DNA of 64,000 nucleotides from Holothuria scabra (taxonomy: Eukaryota; Echinodermata; Holothuroidea; Aspidochirotida; Holothuriidae), in NCBI GenBank assembly GCA_037179385.1, contig CM074193.1, positions 45,413,082 through 45,477,081 on the forward strand. The letters run 5' to 3'. The notes beneath the pieces are model-generated. The model saw only the letters and a list, made by a program, of their open reading frames with translations, made no database searches and was not told the origin of the DNA. Below, one piece after another: positions 45,501-48,930 of this stretch; positions within the stretch are counted from its first letter, which is position 1; every line of letters begins with the position of its first letter. The position numbers and the translations under genes are program-made.

Positions 45501-46833
45501 TCTTAAAGGCAATCAGCATTTTATCCCTTTTAATTCAAATTTGGTTAGGTTCCTCCAAAAACACTTTTCATAATTCATTCACTGATGATGTGAGATTCTA
45601 TCTTTAACATCATTTCAAATCATTTAGAACCAACCTGATGGAAAGGCAACAGTCAAAATCCAAAATTAAAAGTTTCAACTTTCTGAAAGAAATTGTGATG
45701 CTAACCAAACTATTTTGCGGAAATGCAAATTTTATGACATCATTTAAGGAGTCAGGACACACTTTACTTTAGAGTCGTAACTCCAAAAGGCAGTGGCTAC
45801 CGAAATCACAAAACCCCCGAGCTTAGACTATTAAACTCTGACATGTCTAATAGCTAAAATCAGGGTGACATAATTTGTTTGCAGGTTCATAAATGTTTTG
45901 TCCTTCAGTCAAACCTTAAAAAGACAGAATCCAAAACTCCTTGGTTTTGAGATCTAGGGGCCCTGTTACTTACATATTTTCCCCTATAATTCTACCTACA
46001 AGCAACTGGATGCTGGTAAACAAAAGCATGGGGAAATGGAGGACACCCTCACTCACATGGCTCCCTCCCATCCTACCTCCCAGCAACTAAAGACACTGGT
46101 AAACAATAGCATGTGGATAAGGAGGACGCCCTCACTCAAAGGGCATCCTCCCATTGTCCTCTTCCAGCTAGGAGGTTGTATATCTACTCTCTTGTAAACT
46201 TTGCATAACAATTATGGTATCTTGCACTTTGTTCAAGAATCTCTACATTACAACAAGTCTACACAAGTGGAGATAGAGCATTGGGGTGATGTGTGTCAAG
46301 TCAAAAGAGACATCAAAACATAGAAAGGCAACCACACATTCCCTCCACAGACTTGAATACAAGCAGGGATTTTGTCAGAACTTCAAAAAGCCAGAGGGTG
46401 AGAAGTGGAGATTTGTTTATTGTCAAACCCCAGGTTCAAATTGATGATTCACTTGGCCAAAGTTACAGCTGGCTTCAGGTAGCAAAAGCTCACATCGAAG
46501 TCCCTACAAGGTGCAATTTACACCAGTTACAAAGGCTTTTTTAGCTGAAACATTGCTGCAAAGGCATCCTCTTAAACAATAAATCCATAAACTGACTGCT
46601 TTCATTTTTTATGGAAAATGGAAATGAAATGGGGGAATTATACCCTCCTTCTTCTGGAAATGGGGGAGAAAAAATCCCCCTTCCACTCCCCCTCCCCTTG
46701 ACAAAAACCCTGACAATATTTGTAACCAGCATGTACTTACTTCCCAATGAAGAATTATGCTCCATATAAGTCCTAGTGTCAACTTTGGATTTCCATCAAC
46801 AATATCGTCGTTACTGATGTTTACAAGTTTTAC
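262..46833 (-). CDS. DMD: Dystrophin (dystrophin/utrophin family), internal 14-exon part
   Basis: Dystrophin links cortical F-actin, through its N-terminal CH domains and rod, to the membrane dystroglycan complex. Fourteen minus-strand exons join as 46741-46833, 44927-45018, 37374-37454, 31530-31645, 27793-28010, 25805-25960, 22917-23098, 19985-20129, 17870-17960, 15842-16080, 15170-15361, 11343-11570, 4213-4300 and 262-503. Lengths sum to 2,163 nt (721 codons) with no stop, and all 13 junctions are phase-compatible with GT-AG borders. Domain order is end of CH1, CH2, hinge 1, spectrin repeats R1-R3, hinge 2, R4 and the beginning of R5, the same order as vertebrate dystrophin. Several exon borders fall where I recall the human ones (HTHE|, NHK|, and before the second helix of R3), and exon 7 is 182 nt like human exon 11. 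Hinge 1 is clearly shorter than in human. Both gene ends lie outside the window. Invertebrates usually have one gene for the dystrophin/utrophin pair, so 'dystrophin' here means that ancestral orthologue. Confidence 0.96.
2290..2440. mobile_element. Short inverted-terminal element, family C, copy 1
   Basis: The 151-bp segment begins catggctggaaaaaaac and ends tttttccagccctg, so its ends are inverted copies of (c)aggGCTGGAAAAAA. Inside are repeated ggaaattt/ggaaatttt blocks. Copies with the same ends lie at 15471-15660 and 59981-60112, in the opposite orientation. It looks like a MITE-type element. I cannot assign a superfamily. Confidence 0.5.
2442..2800 (-). mobile_element. LINE- or SINE-like 3' end with (CTAA)n tail
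   Basis: Read on the minus strand, the element ends in ...taaaccctatctaactaactaactaac, with the (TTAG) repeat at 2446-2461 on the plus strand. The stretch from tttaatgacacatcaacac to gtgttatatagtgtcacc recurs at 37925-38002. A terminal tetranucleotide repeat is typical of CR1/L2-like non-LTR retroelements and their SINEs. The right boundary is uncertain and no coding remnant is visible. Confidence 0.5.
4213..4300 (-). CDS. DMD: Dystrophin exon 13 of window: R4 helix B
   Basis: This exon is 88 nt, phase 0 in and phase 1 out, with acceptor atttgcag and donor gtaaaa. It encodes [20 protein letters not shown] followed by NKLIDITQK, a heptad-pattern helix as expected for the second helix of a spectrin repeat. 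It is short and poorly conserved by sequence. It is supported because it joins a phase 0 donor to a phase 1 acceptor exactly and completes R4. Confidence 0.87.
5441..5720. repeat. Interspersed repeat ending in (GG)CCTTTAA, copy 1
   Basis: The segment includes aaagcccctcccacaattgt and ctcagtttattg.ttcagggtgag and ends gactgcctttaa. It is clearly the same sequence as 57711-57992 (ending ggattggccctttaa) and, in a deleted form, 60289-60410. It is probably a DNA-transposon derivative with a TTAAAGGGCCAATCC-type end. No coding capacity was seen. Confidence 0.6.
6461..6690 (-). mobile_element. tRNA-derived SINE (family A), near full length
   Basis: On the minus strand a tRNA-like head (gcatccgcctctcacgctga then gggttctattcccagg, a B-box-like motif) is followed by a body. 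The body includes, on the plus strand, ttttccaattgtggctcactggcttgttttccctactccattgctta and acacacaatggcagtaggttcca. It ends at ttagttaa (plus strand), the CTAA-type tail. The anticodon region cgcctctcacgc and B box suggest a tRNA-Glu-like origin. Confidence 0.75.
7722..7935. repeat. Three tandem ~70-bp AT-rich units
   Basis: The motif gctagaatataattacaa (or gagagaatctaattacaa) recurs at about 7747, 7817 and 7887. Each is followed by gaattttnattaaggttttaat and an atctgc motif, giving a 70-bp period over three units. Confidence 0.75.
9440..10800. repeat. Tandem array of 145-bp units with DR1 motifs
   Basis: About nine units repeat at 145 bp. The anchor tgacctttgacct occurs at 9543, 9833, 9978, 10123, 10268, 10413, 10558 and 10703, the last seven spaced exactly 145 bp; the 9688 register is mutated (tgacctatgactg). 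Each unit reads, in order, gaccccagatgacctttgacc, caccaaaaacaatagggacc, a variable stretch, and cttgagatatngtgctaaca. The last unit (from ~10730) is divergent and runs into a CA tract. Because 145 is not a multiple of three, the overlapping minus-strand frames across it are artefacts. Confidence 0.93.
10826..10935. mobile_element. CA microsatellite and terminal stem-loop of array 1
   Basis: An interrupted (CA)n tract (10826-10890) is followed by gccatcatgattgcaaa and a stem-loop: ggtttc (10908-10913), a 10-nt loop, and gaaacc (10924-10929). The same order of (CA)n, conserved link and hairpin ends the array at 47150-48930. Tandem core repeats, a microsatellite and a terminal hairpin are the plan of pearl/DINE-1/Helentron-like non-autonomous elements. 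Confidence 0.65.
11343..11570 (-). CDS. DMD: Dystrophin exon 12 of window: hinge 2 and R4 start
   Basis: This exon is 228 nt, phase 0 on both sides, with acceptor cttttgtag and donor gtaagc. It starts with a low-conservation hinge ([18 protein letters not shown], proline- and serine-rich, like the proline-rich hinge 2 of human). It then enters spectrin repeat 4 with [17 protein letters not shown] (human DITELHSWITRSEAVL). Identity is weaker than in R1-R3. The call rests on continuity, phase and the conserved tryptophan. Confidence 0.92.
12031..12135 (-). mobile_element. SINE family A, internal fragment
   Basis: The fragment reads ctattccattccttatgagg, cacacacaacagcagcaggtt and ctttgatatgacta, matching the middle of the 6461-6690 element. 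Both ends are lost or diverged. Confidence 0.6.
12787..12880 (+). repeat. tRNA-like sequence (SINE head or tRNA pseudogene)
   Basis: An A-box-like ctgaccgagtggataaaggtg and a B-box-like ggagttcgaatcctgg lie 45-50 bp apart, with a long variable region as in tRNA-Leu/Ser types. The acceptor arms do not pair and the T stem has mismatches, so it is not an intact tRNA gene. A tRNA-derived SINE of a different family from family A, or a decayed tRNA gene, fits best. Confidence 0.5.
14250..14492 (-). mobile_element. tRNA-derived SINE (family A), full length
   Basis: The plus strand starts with tagttaggtagttagagttttacagcccag, the CTAA-type tail of the element. It runs through ttttccagttgtgactaacctgcttg and acacacaatggcagtagg, and ends in gggaagcgatcccaggcc, gcgtgagaggcggatgctc and accctaagaccaa. 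Read on the minus strand the last part is a tRNA-Glu-like head with A and B boxes. Confidence 0.8.
14901..15056 (-). mobile_element. SINE family A, degraded copy beside exon 11
   Basis: The plus strand has ttaattagatgaggtttttcagctcagtttctaaccaactggttt, atggctcagtggctt, and gattccatttttgaaatctt. The tRNA-like head is missing. It lies 113 bp from the 3' border of the exon at 15170-15361. Confidence 0.6.
15170..15361 (-). CDS. DMD: Dystrophin exon 11 of window: R3 helices B and C
   Basis: This exon is 192 nt, phase 0 on both sides. The acceptor is tcttccag and the donor gtaact. It encodes [18 protein letters not shown] and, at the helix C end, [19 protein letters not shown] (human NFARCWDNLVQKLEKSTAQ). 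Its 5' border coincides with the human exon 15/16 border as I recall it. A SINE remnant ends ~115 bp downstream and a short inverted-repeat element begins ~110 bp upstream in gene orientation. Confidence 0.95.
15362..15841 (-). other. Dystrophin intron between exons 10 and 11 (shortest)
   Basis: This intron is 480 bp, the shortest complete intron here. It contains a family C inverted-terminal element at 15471-15660. Confidence 0.88.
15471..15660. mobile_element. Short inverted-terminal element, family C, copy 2
   Basis: It starts cagggatagaaaaaaatatttacttccc and ends aaatttcccggtaatgagcc, then ttttttccacccatgg. This is the same layout as 59981-60112, with gaaatttccc blocks inside as at 2290-2440. 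Confidence 0.45.
15842..16080 (-). CDS. DMD: Dystrophin exon 10 of window: R2 helix C and R3 helix A
   Basis: This exon is 239 nt, phase 1 in and phase 0 out, with acceptor ttatccag and donor gtaata. It encodes [19 protein letters not shown] (human LEEQLKVLGDRWANICRW), then [15 protein letters not shown] with the R3 helix A tryptophan, ending RAKQLK. It covers what are human exons 14 and 15 plus the end of 13, so introns present in human are absent here or were gained in the vertebrate line. Confidence 0.96.
16251..16525. mobile_element. 275-bp near-perfect palindrome (foldback element)
   Basis: The left arm (16251 to about 16383) reads ctacatgacatgtgcggctt, ccgtttggtctacccccgg, aacaatattcctggtgtcgc, atgatcaacgaa, and gctatctccgaaaac. 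The right arm is its reverse complement with roughly 85-90 percent identity by eye, ending gagccgcatgcgtaatgtag. The central non-paired loop is only about 17 nt (between aaaatc and gatttt). It would fold into one long hairpin. It is most likely a foldback-type or MITE element. An open minus-strand frame across it (16252-16557) looks incidental. Confidence 0.8.
17006..17061. repeat. (GTT)n microsatellite
   Basis: An uninterrupted ttg/gtt trinucleotide repeat of about 18 units. The valine-run frame through it is not a gene. Confidence 0.97.
17431..17585 (-). mobile_element. SINE family A, truncated copy
   Basis: The plus strand reads gtttgttagatagagtttcacagcccc, tcactggcttgttttccctattccattgctt, then acaatggcagtaggttccatttt. 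It stops where the tRNA-like head should begin. Confidence 0.65.
17870..17960 (-). CDS. DMD: Dystrophin exon 9 of window: R2 helix B
   Basis: This exon is 91 nt, phase 0 in and phase 1 out. The acceptor is ctctaaag and the donor gtaagt. It encodes [12 protein letters not shown] and [18 protein letters not shown], aligning almost residue for residue with human [28 protein letters not shown]. The [11 protein letters not shown] run is specific to dystrophin and utrophin R2 and is the strongest family marker in the window. Confidence 0.97.
17961..19984 (-). other. Dystrophin intron between exons 8 and 9
   Basis: This intron is 2.0 kb and AT-rich. It holds a (GT)n tract followed by a T run (18275-18317) and T-rich stretches near 19125 and 19775-19815, the latter close to the acceptor side of exon 9's upstream neighbour. 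No transposon was recognised. Confidence 0.85.
18275..18317. repeat. (GT)n microsatellite followed by T run
   Basis: A gtgtgt tract with one atg interruption runs directly into about 18 T. Confidence 0.95.
19985..20129 (-). CDS. DMD: Dystrophin exon 8 of window: R1/R2 junction, R2 helix A
   Basis: This exon is 145 nt, phase 2 in and phase 0 out, with acceptor tctccgcag and donor gtatgt. It encodes [19 protein letters not shown] and then [20 protein letters not shown], ending VKSQIENHK (human HRVLMDLQNQKLKELNDWL...DLKRQVQQHK). It holds the R2 helix A tryptophan. The 3' border after HK matches the human exon 12/13 position. Confidence 0.96.
20130..22916 (-). other. Dystrophin intron between exons 7 and 8
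   Basis: This intron is 2.8 kb. Nearly half of it is the 78-bp minisatellite at 20453-21680. The remainder is unique AT-rich DNA. Confidence 0.88.
20453..21680. repeat. 78-bp minisatellite, about 16 units
   Basis: The unit on the plus strand is gttgccacctgtaaaaccaa, tttagacttcccaaaataac, then ctccagtcctgtcatttgca and taatcttttgtataataa. It recurs about every 78 bp from 20455 to 21680. Since 78 is 26 codons, long frames open on both strands; the minus strand reads [15 protein letters not shown] and [11 protein letters not shown] repeatedly. An 8-bp deletion near 21116 and small changes near 21490 break the frame, arguing against a protein. A lone diverged unit lies at 24338-24424. Confidence 0.95.
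22917..23098 (-). CDS. DMD: Dystrophin exon 7 of window: R1 helices B and C
   Basis: This exon is 182 nt, phase 0 in and phase 2 out. The acceptor is cattttag and the donor gtgagt. It encodes [18 protein letters not shown] (human GYMMDLTAHQGRVGNILQ) and, in helix [18 protein letters not shown] (human LLNSRWECLRVASMEKQ). The length and both phases equal human exon 11. In this region minus-strand frames outside the exon soon hit stops, so the borders are well fixed. Confidence 0.96.
23415..23519. repeat. Inverted repeat with 18-bp perfect stem
   Basis: The sequence cttacctcctatttacac (23415-23432) is exactly complementary to gtgtaaataggaggtaag (23502-23519), with weaker pairing continuing inward. 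The motif gtaaataggaggtaaggaggg recurs in altered form at 24174 and 61718, so this is part of an interspersed repeat. Confidence 0.75.
23763..23996 (-). mobile_element. tRNA-derived SINE, family A variant head
   Basis: The body is that of family A (gtggctcactggcttgttttccctactccattgctt, cacaatggcagtaggttcaattttt). The tRNA-like end differs: on the plus strand aggactggaactcttgacctcacacctgcaagctggatgctctaacca. Copies at 43344-43560 and 56132-56369 have the same ggagtt(c/g)aactc type head, so this is a subfamily. Confidence 0.7.
24338..24424. repeat. Solitary diverged unit of the 78-bp minisatellite
   Basis: The stretch cctgtcctgtcattggcataatc, then ttttgtataatcagttgccaccc and acaaatttagacttggcaaaata, matches one unit of the array 2.7 kb away, with about ten changes by eye. 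Confidence 0.8.
24583..24750 (-). repeat. Copy of the composite-SINE spacer segment
   Basis: The stretch actacaaaaatcaaacagatacacatacaca, ggctgcacaatgatgcaggttt, a C-rich run, then cagccaagaacacttcatgt matches 34706-34830 in order. A tRNA-like end (cttctcacataagagc) follows. It is probably a truncated copy of the 5' half of the composite element. Confidence 0.65.
25805..25960 (-). CDS. DMD: Dystrophin exon 6 of window: spectrin repeat R1, first part
   Basis: This exon is 156 nt, phase 0 on both sides, with acceptor ctctgcag and donor gtaaca. After SLSNMSDID it encodes [20 protein letters not shown], the helix A of spectrin repeat 1 with its hallmark tryptophan (human LEEVLSWLLSAEDTL). It closes with [11 protein letters not shown], nearly identical to human VVKDQFHTHE. 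The intron after HTHE matches the human exon 10/11 position as I recall it. Confidence 0.96.
25961..27792 (-). other. Dystrophin intron between exons 5 and 6
   Basis: This intron is 1.8 kb. A partial direct repeat of tagccactgcc(c)ctcc occurs at 26100 and 26205. No transposon or other gene is visible. Confidence 0.85.
27793..28010 (-). CDS. DMD: Dystrophin exon 5 of window: end of CH2 and hinge 1
   Basis: This exon is 218 nt, phase 1 in and phase 0 out, with acceptor tgcttttag. It opens with [20 protein letters not shown], the last CH2 helix (human VDTTYPDKKSILMYITSLF). About 50 polar residues of hinge 1 follow, ending [11 protein letters not shown], which resembles human HYSQQITVSLAQG. The donor used here is GGG|gtttgt, a weak site. 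A stronger donor, gttaag, lies inside the exon at 27831-27826. It would end the exon at 27832 (179 nt), also in phase 0, removing 13 codons. I chose the long form because of the YS..LTLSL similarity. Either end keeps the frame. Hinge 1 is roughly half the human length. Confidence 0.9.
28011..31529 (-). other. Dystrophin intron between exons 4 and 5
   Basis: This intron is 3.5 kb and AT-rich. Its one notable structure is the duplicated T-tract/G-tract at 30479-30550. Confidence 0.85.
30479..30550. repeat. Duplicated T-tract plus G-tract block
   Basis: About 33 T then AGGGGGGG, then cttcc, about 14 T and AGGGGGGGTGGG. The same T-run/AGGGGGGG block occurs twice in tandem. The exact run lengths may suffer sequencing error. 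Confidence 0.9.
31530..31645 (-). CDS. DMD: Dystrophin exon 4 of window: CH2 C-terminal half
   Basis: This exon is 116 nt, phase 2 in and phase 1 out, with acceptor tgtcgcag and donor gtaggt. It encodes [18 protein letters not shown] and then [20 protein letters not shown], aligning with human PDLFDWNSV...QRLEHAFNIARYQLGIEKLLDPED. LF(D/E)FD, the A-F-x-x-A core and LLEPE are typical CH2 residues. Confidence 0.95.
34467..34868 (-). mobile_element. Composite two-headed SINE with 16-bp target-site duplication
   Basis: The insertion is bounded by identical taactttgtacctagt at 34451-34466 and 34869-34884. Read on the minus strand it has one tRNA-like head (ggtctaagggtaagagcatc, tgcctctcacgtgg). 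A spacer with a G-rich run and a stretch also found at 24583-24750 follows, then a second tRNA-like head (gtctaacggtaagagcatc) and the family A body. It ends in a CTAGCAACTAG-type tail. The long TSD shows it moved as one unit by retrotransposition. Confidence 0.85.
35310..35440. repeat. Interspersed repeat, copy shared with 43860-43975
   Basis: Both copies share atcagctg(t/c)ctgcatttgt, (g)tgttg(g/c)tttgtt, then ggag(g)gcgtg and catcatatgca, in the same order. Confidence 0.6.
35668..36230. mobile_element. Probable TIR element of ~560 bp
   Basis: The left end ttaaaagaagggtttaagg and the right end cttaaaccttccctttaa are inverted copies (about 15 of 19 positions). The interior is non-coding. 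Ends of the form TTAAAGGGAAGG are common in animal MITEs, but no target-site duplication is obvious. Confidence 0.4.
36915..37060. repeat. Interspersed repeat shared with 42240-42380
   Basis: Common blocks in order are tggggtccatca(g/a)cctt, gtcttaaa/ttttaaac, (g)gaaattgag(g/a), and gtacaaccatccatgata(c/a)aggt. The second copy is followed by ttagttagttag, another CTAA-type tail. Confidence 0.6.
37374..37454 (-). CDS. DMD: Dystrophin exon 3 of window: CH2 core
   Basis: This exon is 81 nt, phase 2 in and phase 2 out, with acceptor ttacacag and donor gtattt. It encodes [16 protein letters not shown] and [10 protein letters not shown]. The FTSSWxDGLAxNAxIH signature is diagnostic of the second CH domain in dystrophin, utrophin and spectrin-type proteins. 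The nearest neighbour on the 5' side is 7.5 kb away, across the largest complete intron in the window. Confidence 0.96.
37925..38002 (-). mobile_element. LINE/SINE-like 3' end, second copy
   Basis: The stretch ttagctagatggggcttaacgacacaccaacacaaatgtgttatatagtgtcaccctg matches 2456-2510 closely. Its tail is short (ttagctag). Confidence 0.55.
40539..40977. mobile_element. TIR element (439 bp) with repeated end motifs
   Basis: The left end gggcctgtttccacagaa and the right end ttctgtggaaacacgccc are inverted copies (17 of 18), flanked on both sides by ata. The end motif recurs inside at 40731-40752 and 40879-40900, and a perfect 12-bp hairpin arm pair (gcatctcagatc 40664-40675, gatctgagatgc 40695-40706) lies in the left half. 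It is non-coding and probably a non-autonomous DNA transposon. Confidence 0.7.
42240..42380. repeat. Interspersed repeat with TTAG tail
   Basis: Same family as 36915-37060 (tggggtccatcaacctt ... gtacaaccatccatgata), followed by aggttagttagttag. Confidence 0.6.
43344..43560 (-). mobile_element. tRNA-derived SINE, variant head
   Basis: The plus strand reads ttttatagctcagtttctaaataattggttcaagtt, gactcacgggcttgtt, cacaatgactgttggttcca, then tttggtatgacc, caggagttcaactcc and aaatgctctgatgcc. This is the same body as family A with the ggagttcaactcc head. Confidence 0.65.
43860..43975. repeat. Interspersed repeat, second copy of 35310-35440
   Basis: It shares aatcagctgcctgcatttgt, gtgttgctttgtt and catcatatgcaa with the other copy. 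Confidence 0.55.
44005..44360. repeat. Three tandem ~105-bp units
   Basis: The motif atctctta/c-gacagatgcagcc occurs near 44026, 44129 and 44235. It is followed each time by an agcagtcatg-type block, catctcaatatagc, and aaatcttgctattgttatgtgt. Confidence 0.8.
44927..45018 (-). CDS. DMD: Dystrophin exon 2 of window: CH1-CH2 linker and start of CH2
   Basis: This exon is 92 nt, phase 0 in and phase 2 out. It has acceptor ttcacag and donor gtaagg. It encodes a variable linker ([16 protein letters not shown]) and then [14 protein letters not shown], matching the human SEKILLSWVRQSTR start of CH2. The linker is the least conserved part of the actin-binding domain, so the call rests on the second half, on phase continuity and on position. 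Confidence 0.9.
45019..46740 (-). other. Dystrophin intron between exons 1 and 2 of window
   Basis: This intron is 1.7 kb. It contains a two-unit ~80-bp duplication (45985-46160) and a G/C-rich ggggga/tccccc stretch near 46630-46700. No gene was seen. Confidence 0.85.
45985..46160. repeat. Two tandem ~80-bp units
   Basis: ctacctacaagcaactgg ... ctggtaaacaaaagcatg ... ggaggacaccctcactca is repeated as ctacctcccagcaacta ... ctggtaaacaatagcatg ... ggaggacgccctcactca. Confidence 0.85.
46741..46833 (-). CDS. DMD: Dystrophin exon 1 of window: end of CH1 (actin-binding)
   Basis: This exon is 93 nt, phase 0 in and phase 0 out. The acceptor is ttccag before 46833 and the donor gtaagt lies at 46740-46735. 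It encodes 31 residues with the very conserved CH1 end [19 protein letters not shown] followed by [10 protein letters not shown], close to human dystrophin LVNIGSTDIVDGNHKLTLG. This is the last helix region of the first calponin-homology domain, which binds F-actin. Preceding CH1 exons were not found in the remaining 17 kb. Confidence 0.96.
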
Positions 46834-47149
46834 CTGGAAGACAAAAATTGTTACATTTTGTAAAACTTTTTGCGAACAAAGAAATTCTTGAAAAGTGATT
46901 GGCAGAGAGTATGCACGAGATGGAGTAATGATAGATTCACGTTCTTCATTGTCTCATTTAGGTGAGCGTCATTTAGGTAACTGACCAGTATGTGCAGTTC
47001 TGCACAGAAAGAAATAAATAGACTTGAAAATAACTGCCAGTTAGAACCAGAAAGCCAAAAGGCTTAGTGATTCCTTGCTGCTGAAATGTAAGGCTTTTTT
47101 CACATTGACATTGCTTTGCAATGTTTTTCAATTAACAGGGCTCCATAAT

Positions 47150-48815
47150 GTGCCCACAAAGTACACATGCAAGGCATCCAATCTTCCTACATTGAGATCC
47201 CCCCTTGCCCGTCGGGAACCCAAATGACATTTGACCTCCACCAAAAACTTCTGGGACCATGTATTCACTATGTGCCATCTACATGACAAGTTACAGGACC
47301 CTACAAGTGACCTTTCTTGAAAGACTGTGCAGGAAAGCTTGTCAGGCTTTGAACATGCTGACTTCAAATGAACTTTGACCTTTGGGAAAATCAATAGGGA
47401 TCATCTACTAAATATGACCAATCCACACACTAAATGTGAGCACAGTCACATGTACCGTTCTTGAGATACAGTGTTTACCAAGTTTTGACCTTTTGACCTC
47501 TCATGACCCCAAATGACCTTTAATTTCCAGCAAAAACAATAGGGAACATCTACTCAATATGGCCAACACATTCGCCAAATATGAGCATAGTCACATGTAC
47601 CGTTCTTGAGATATCGTGTTTACAAAGTTTTGACCTTTTGACCTCTCATGACCCCAAATGACCTTTGATCTCCACAAAAATCGATAGGGATCATCTACTC
47701 AATATGGCCAATGCAAACACCAAATATGAGATTAGTCACAATTACCCTTCTTGAGATACCGTGTTTACAAGCAATTTCTAAGGAATTTACCTATTGACTT
47801 CTCGTGACCCCAAATGACCTTTGACCTCCACGAAAATCGATAGGGATCATCTACTCAATATGACCAACCCACACACCAAATATGAGCATAGTCACATGAT
47901 CCGTTCGCGAGTTATCCTGTTTACAAGGTTTTGACCTTCTGACCTCTCGTGACCCCAAATGACCTTTGATCTCCACCAAAAACAATAGGGATCATCTACT
48001 CAATATGACCAACCCACATACCACATATGAGCATAGTCACATGTACCGTTCTCGAGATATTGTGTTAACGAAGTTTTGACTTTTTGACCTCTGGTGACCC
48101 CAAATGACCTTTGAGCTCCACGAAAATCGATAGGGATCATCTACTCAATATGGCCAATGCACACACCAAATATGAGATTAGTCACAATTACCCTTCTTGA
48201 GATACCGTGTTTACAAGCAATTTCTAAGGAATTTACGTATTTACCTCTCGTGACCCCAAATGACCTTTGACCTCCACGAAAATCGATAGGGATCATCTAC
48301 TTAATGTGACCAATCCACACACTAAATACGAGCATAGTCACATGTACCGTTCTTGAGATATCGTGTTTACAAAGTTTTGACCTTTTGACCTCTCGTGACC
48401 CCAAATGACCTTTGATCTCCGCCAAAAACAATAGGGATCATCTACTCAATATGGTCAATGCACACACCAAATATGAGATTAGTCACACTTACCCTTCTTG
48501 AGATACCGTGTTTACAAGCAATTTCTAAGGAGTTTACCTCTTGACCTCTTGTGACCCCAAATGACCTTTGACCTCCACGAAAATCGATAGGGATCATCTA
48601 CTCAATATGACCAACCCACACACCAAATATGAGCATAGTCATATGTACCGTTCTTGAGATATCGTGTTTACAAAGTTTTGACCTTTTGACCTCTCGTGAC
48701 CCCAAATGACCTTTGATCTCCACCAAAAGCAATAGGGATCATCTACTCAATATGACCAACCTACACACCAAATATGAGGTTAGTCACACTTACCCTTCTT
48801 GAGATATCGTGTTTA
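47150..48815. repeat. Tandem array 2: 145/155-bp units with DR1 and DR2 motifs
   Basis: About ten units share gaccccaaatgacctttgatc, aatcgatagggatcatctac, tcaatatgaccaaccca, caccaaatatgagcatagtcac and cttgagatatcgtgtttaca. Spacing of the gggatcatctact anchor is ~145 bp or ~155 bp. The longer units contain tacaagcaatttctaagga in place of tacaaagttttgacctttt. Long and short units partly alternate, giving a ~300-bp higher-order period. Perfect TGACCTTTGACCT occurs at 47815, 48261 and 48562. TGACCTNNTGACCT occurs at 47486, 47631, 47932, 48378 and 48679. Confidence 0.93.
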
Positions 48816-48827
48816 CACGCCAAAGCG

Positions 48828-48930
48828 TCACATACACACACACACACACGCACATACACACACACACATACACACGACATCACCATCGCATAGATTCCTT
48901 GCCTGCCTTCAGCAAGGAATCAAAAATGAC
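48828..48930. mobile_element. CA microsatellite and terminal stem-loop of array 2
   Basis: An interrupted (CA)n tract (48833-48875) is followed by gacatcaccatcgcata. A perfect 10-bp stem follows (gattccttgc 48893-48902, gcaaggaatc 48912-48921) with a 9-nt loop, then caaaaatgacc. The layout and linking sequence match the end of array 1 at 10826-10935. Confidence 0.7.

Noticed and set aside
46541..46740. Extension of exon 1 past its donor
   Set aside because: A strong gtaagt donor follows HWE at the conserved place, and the following residues do not match CH2.
9440..48815. CRISPR-like arrays of repeats and spacers
   Set aside because: The repeats are long tandem units without unique spacers, in an animal intron.
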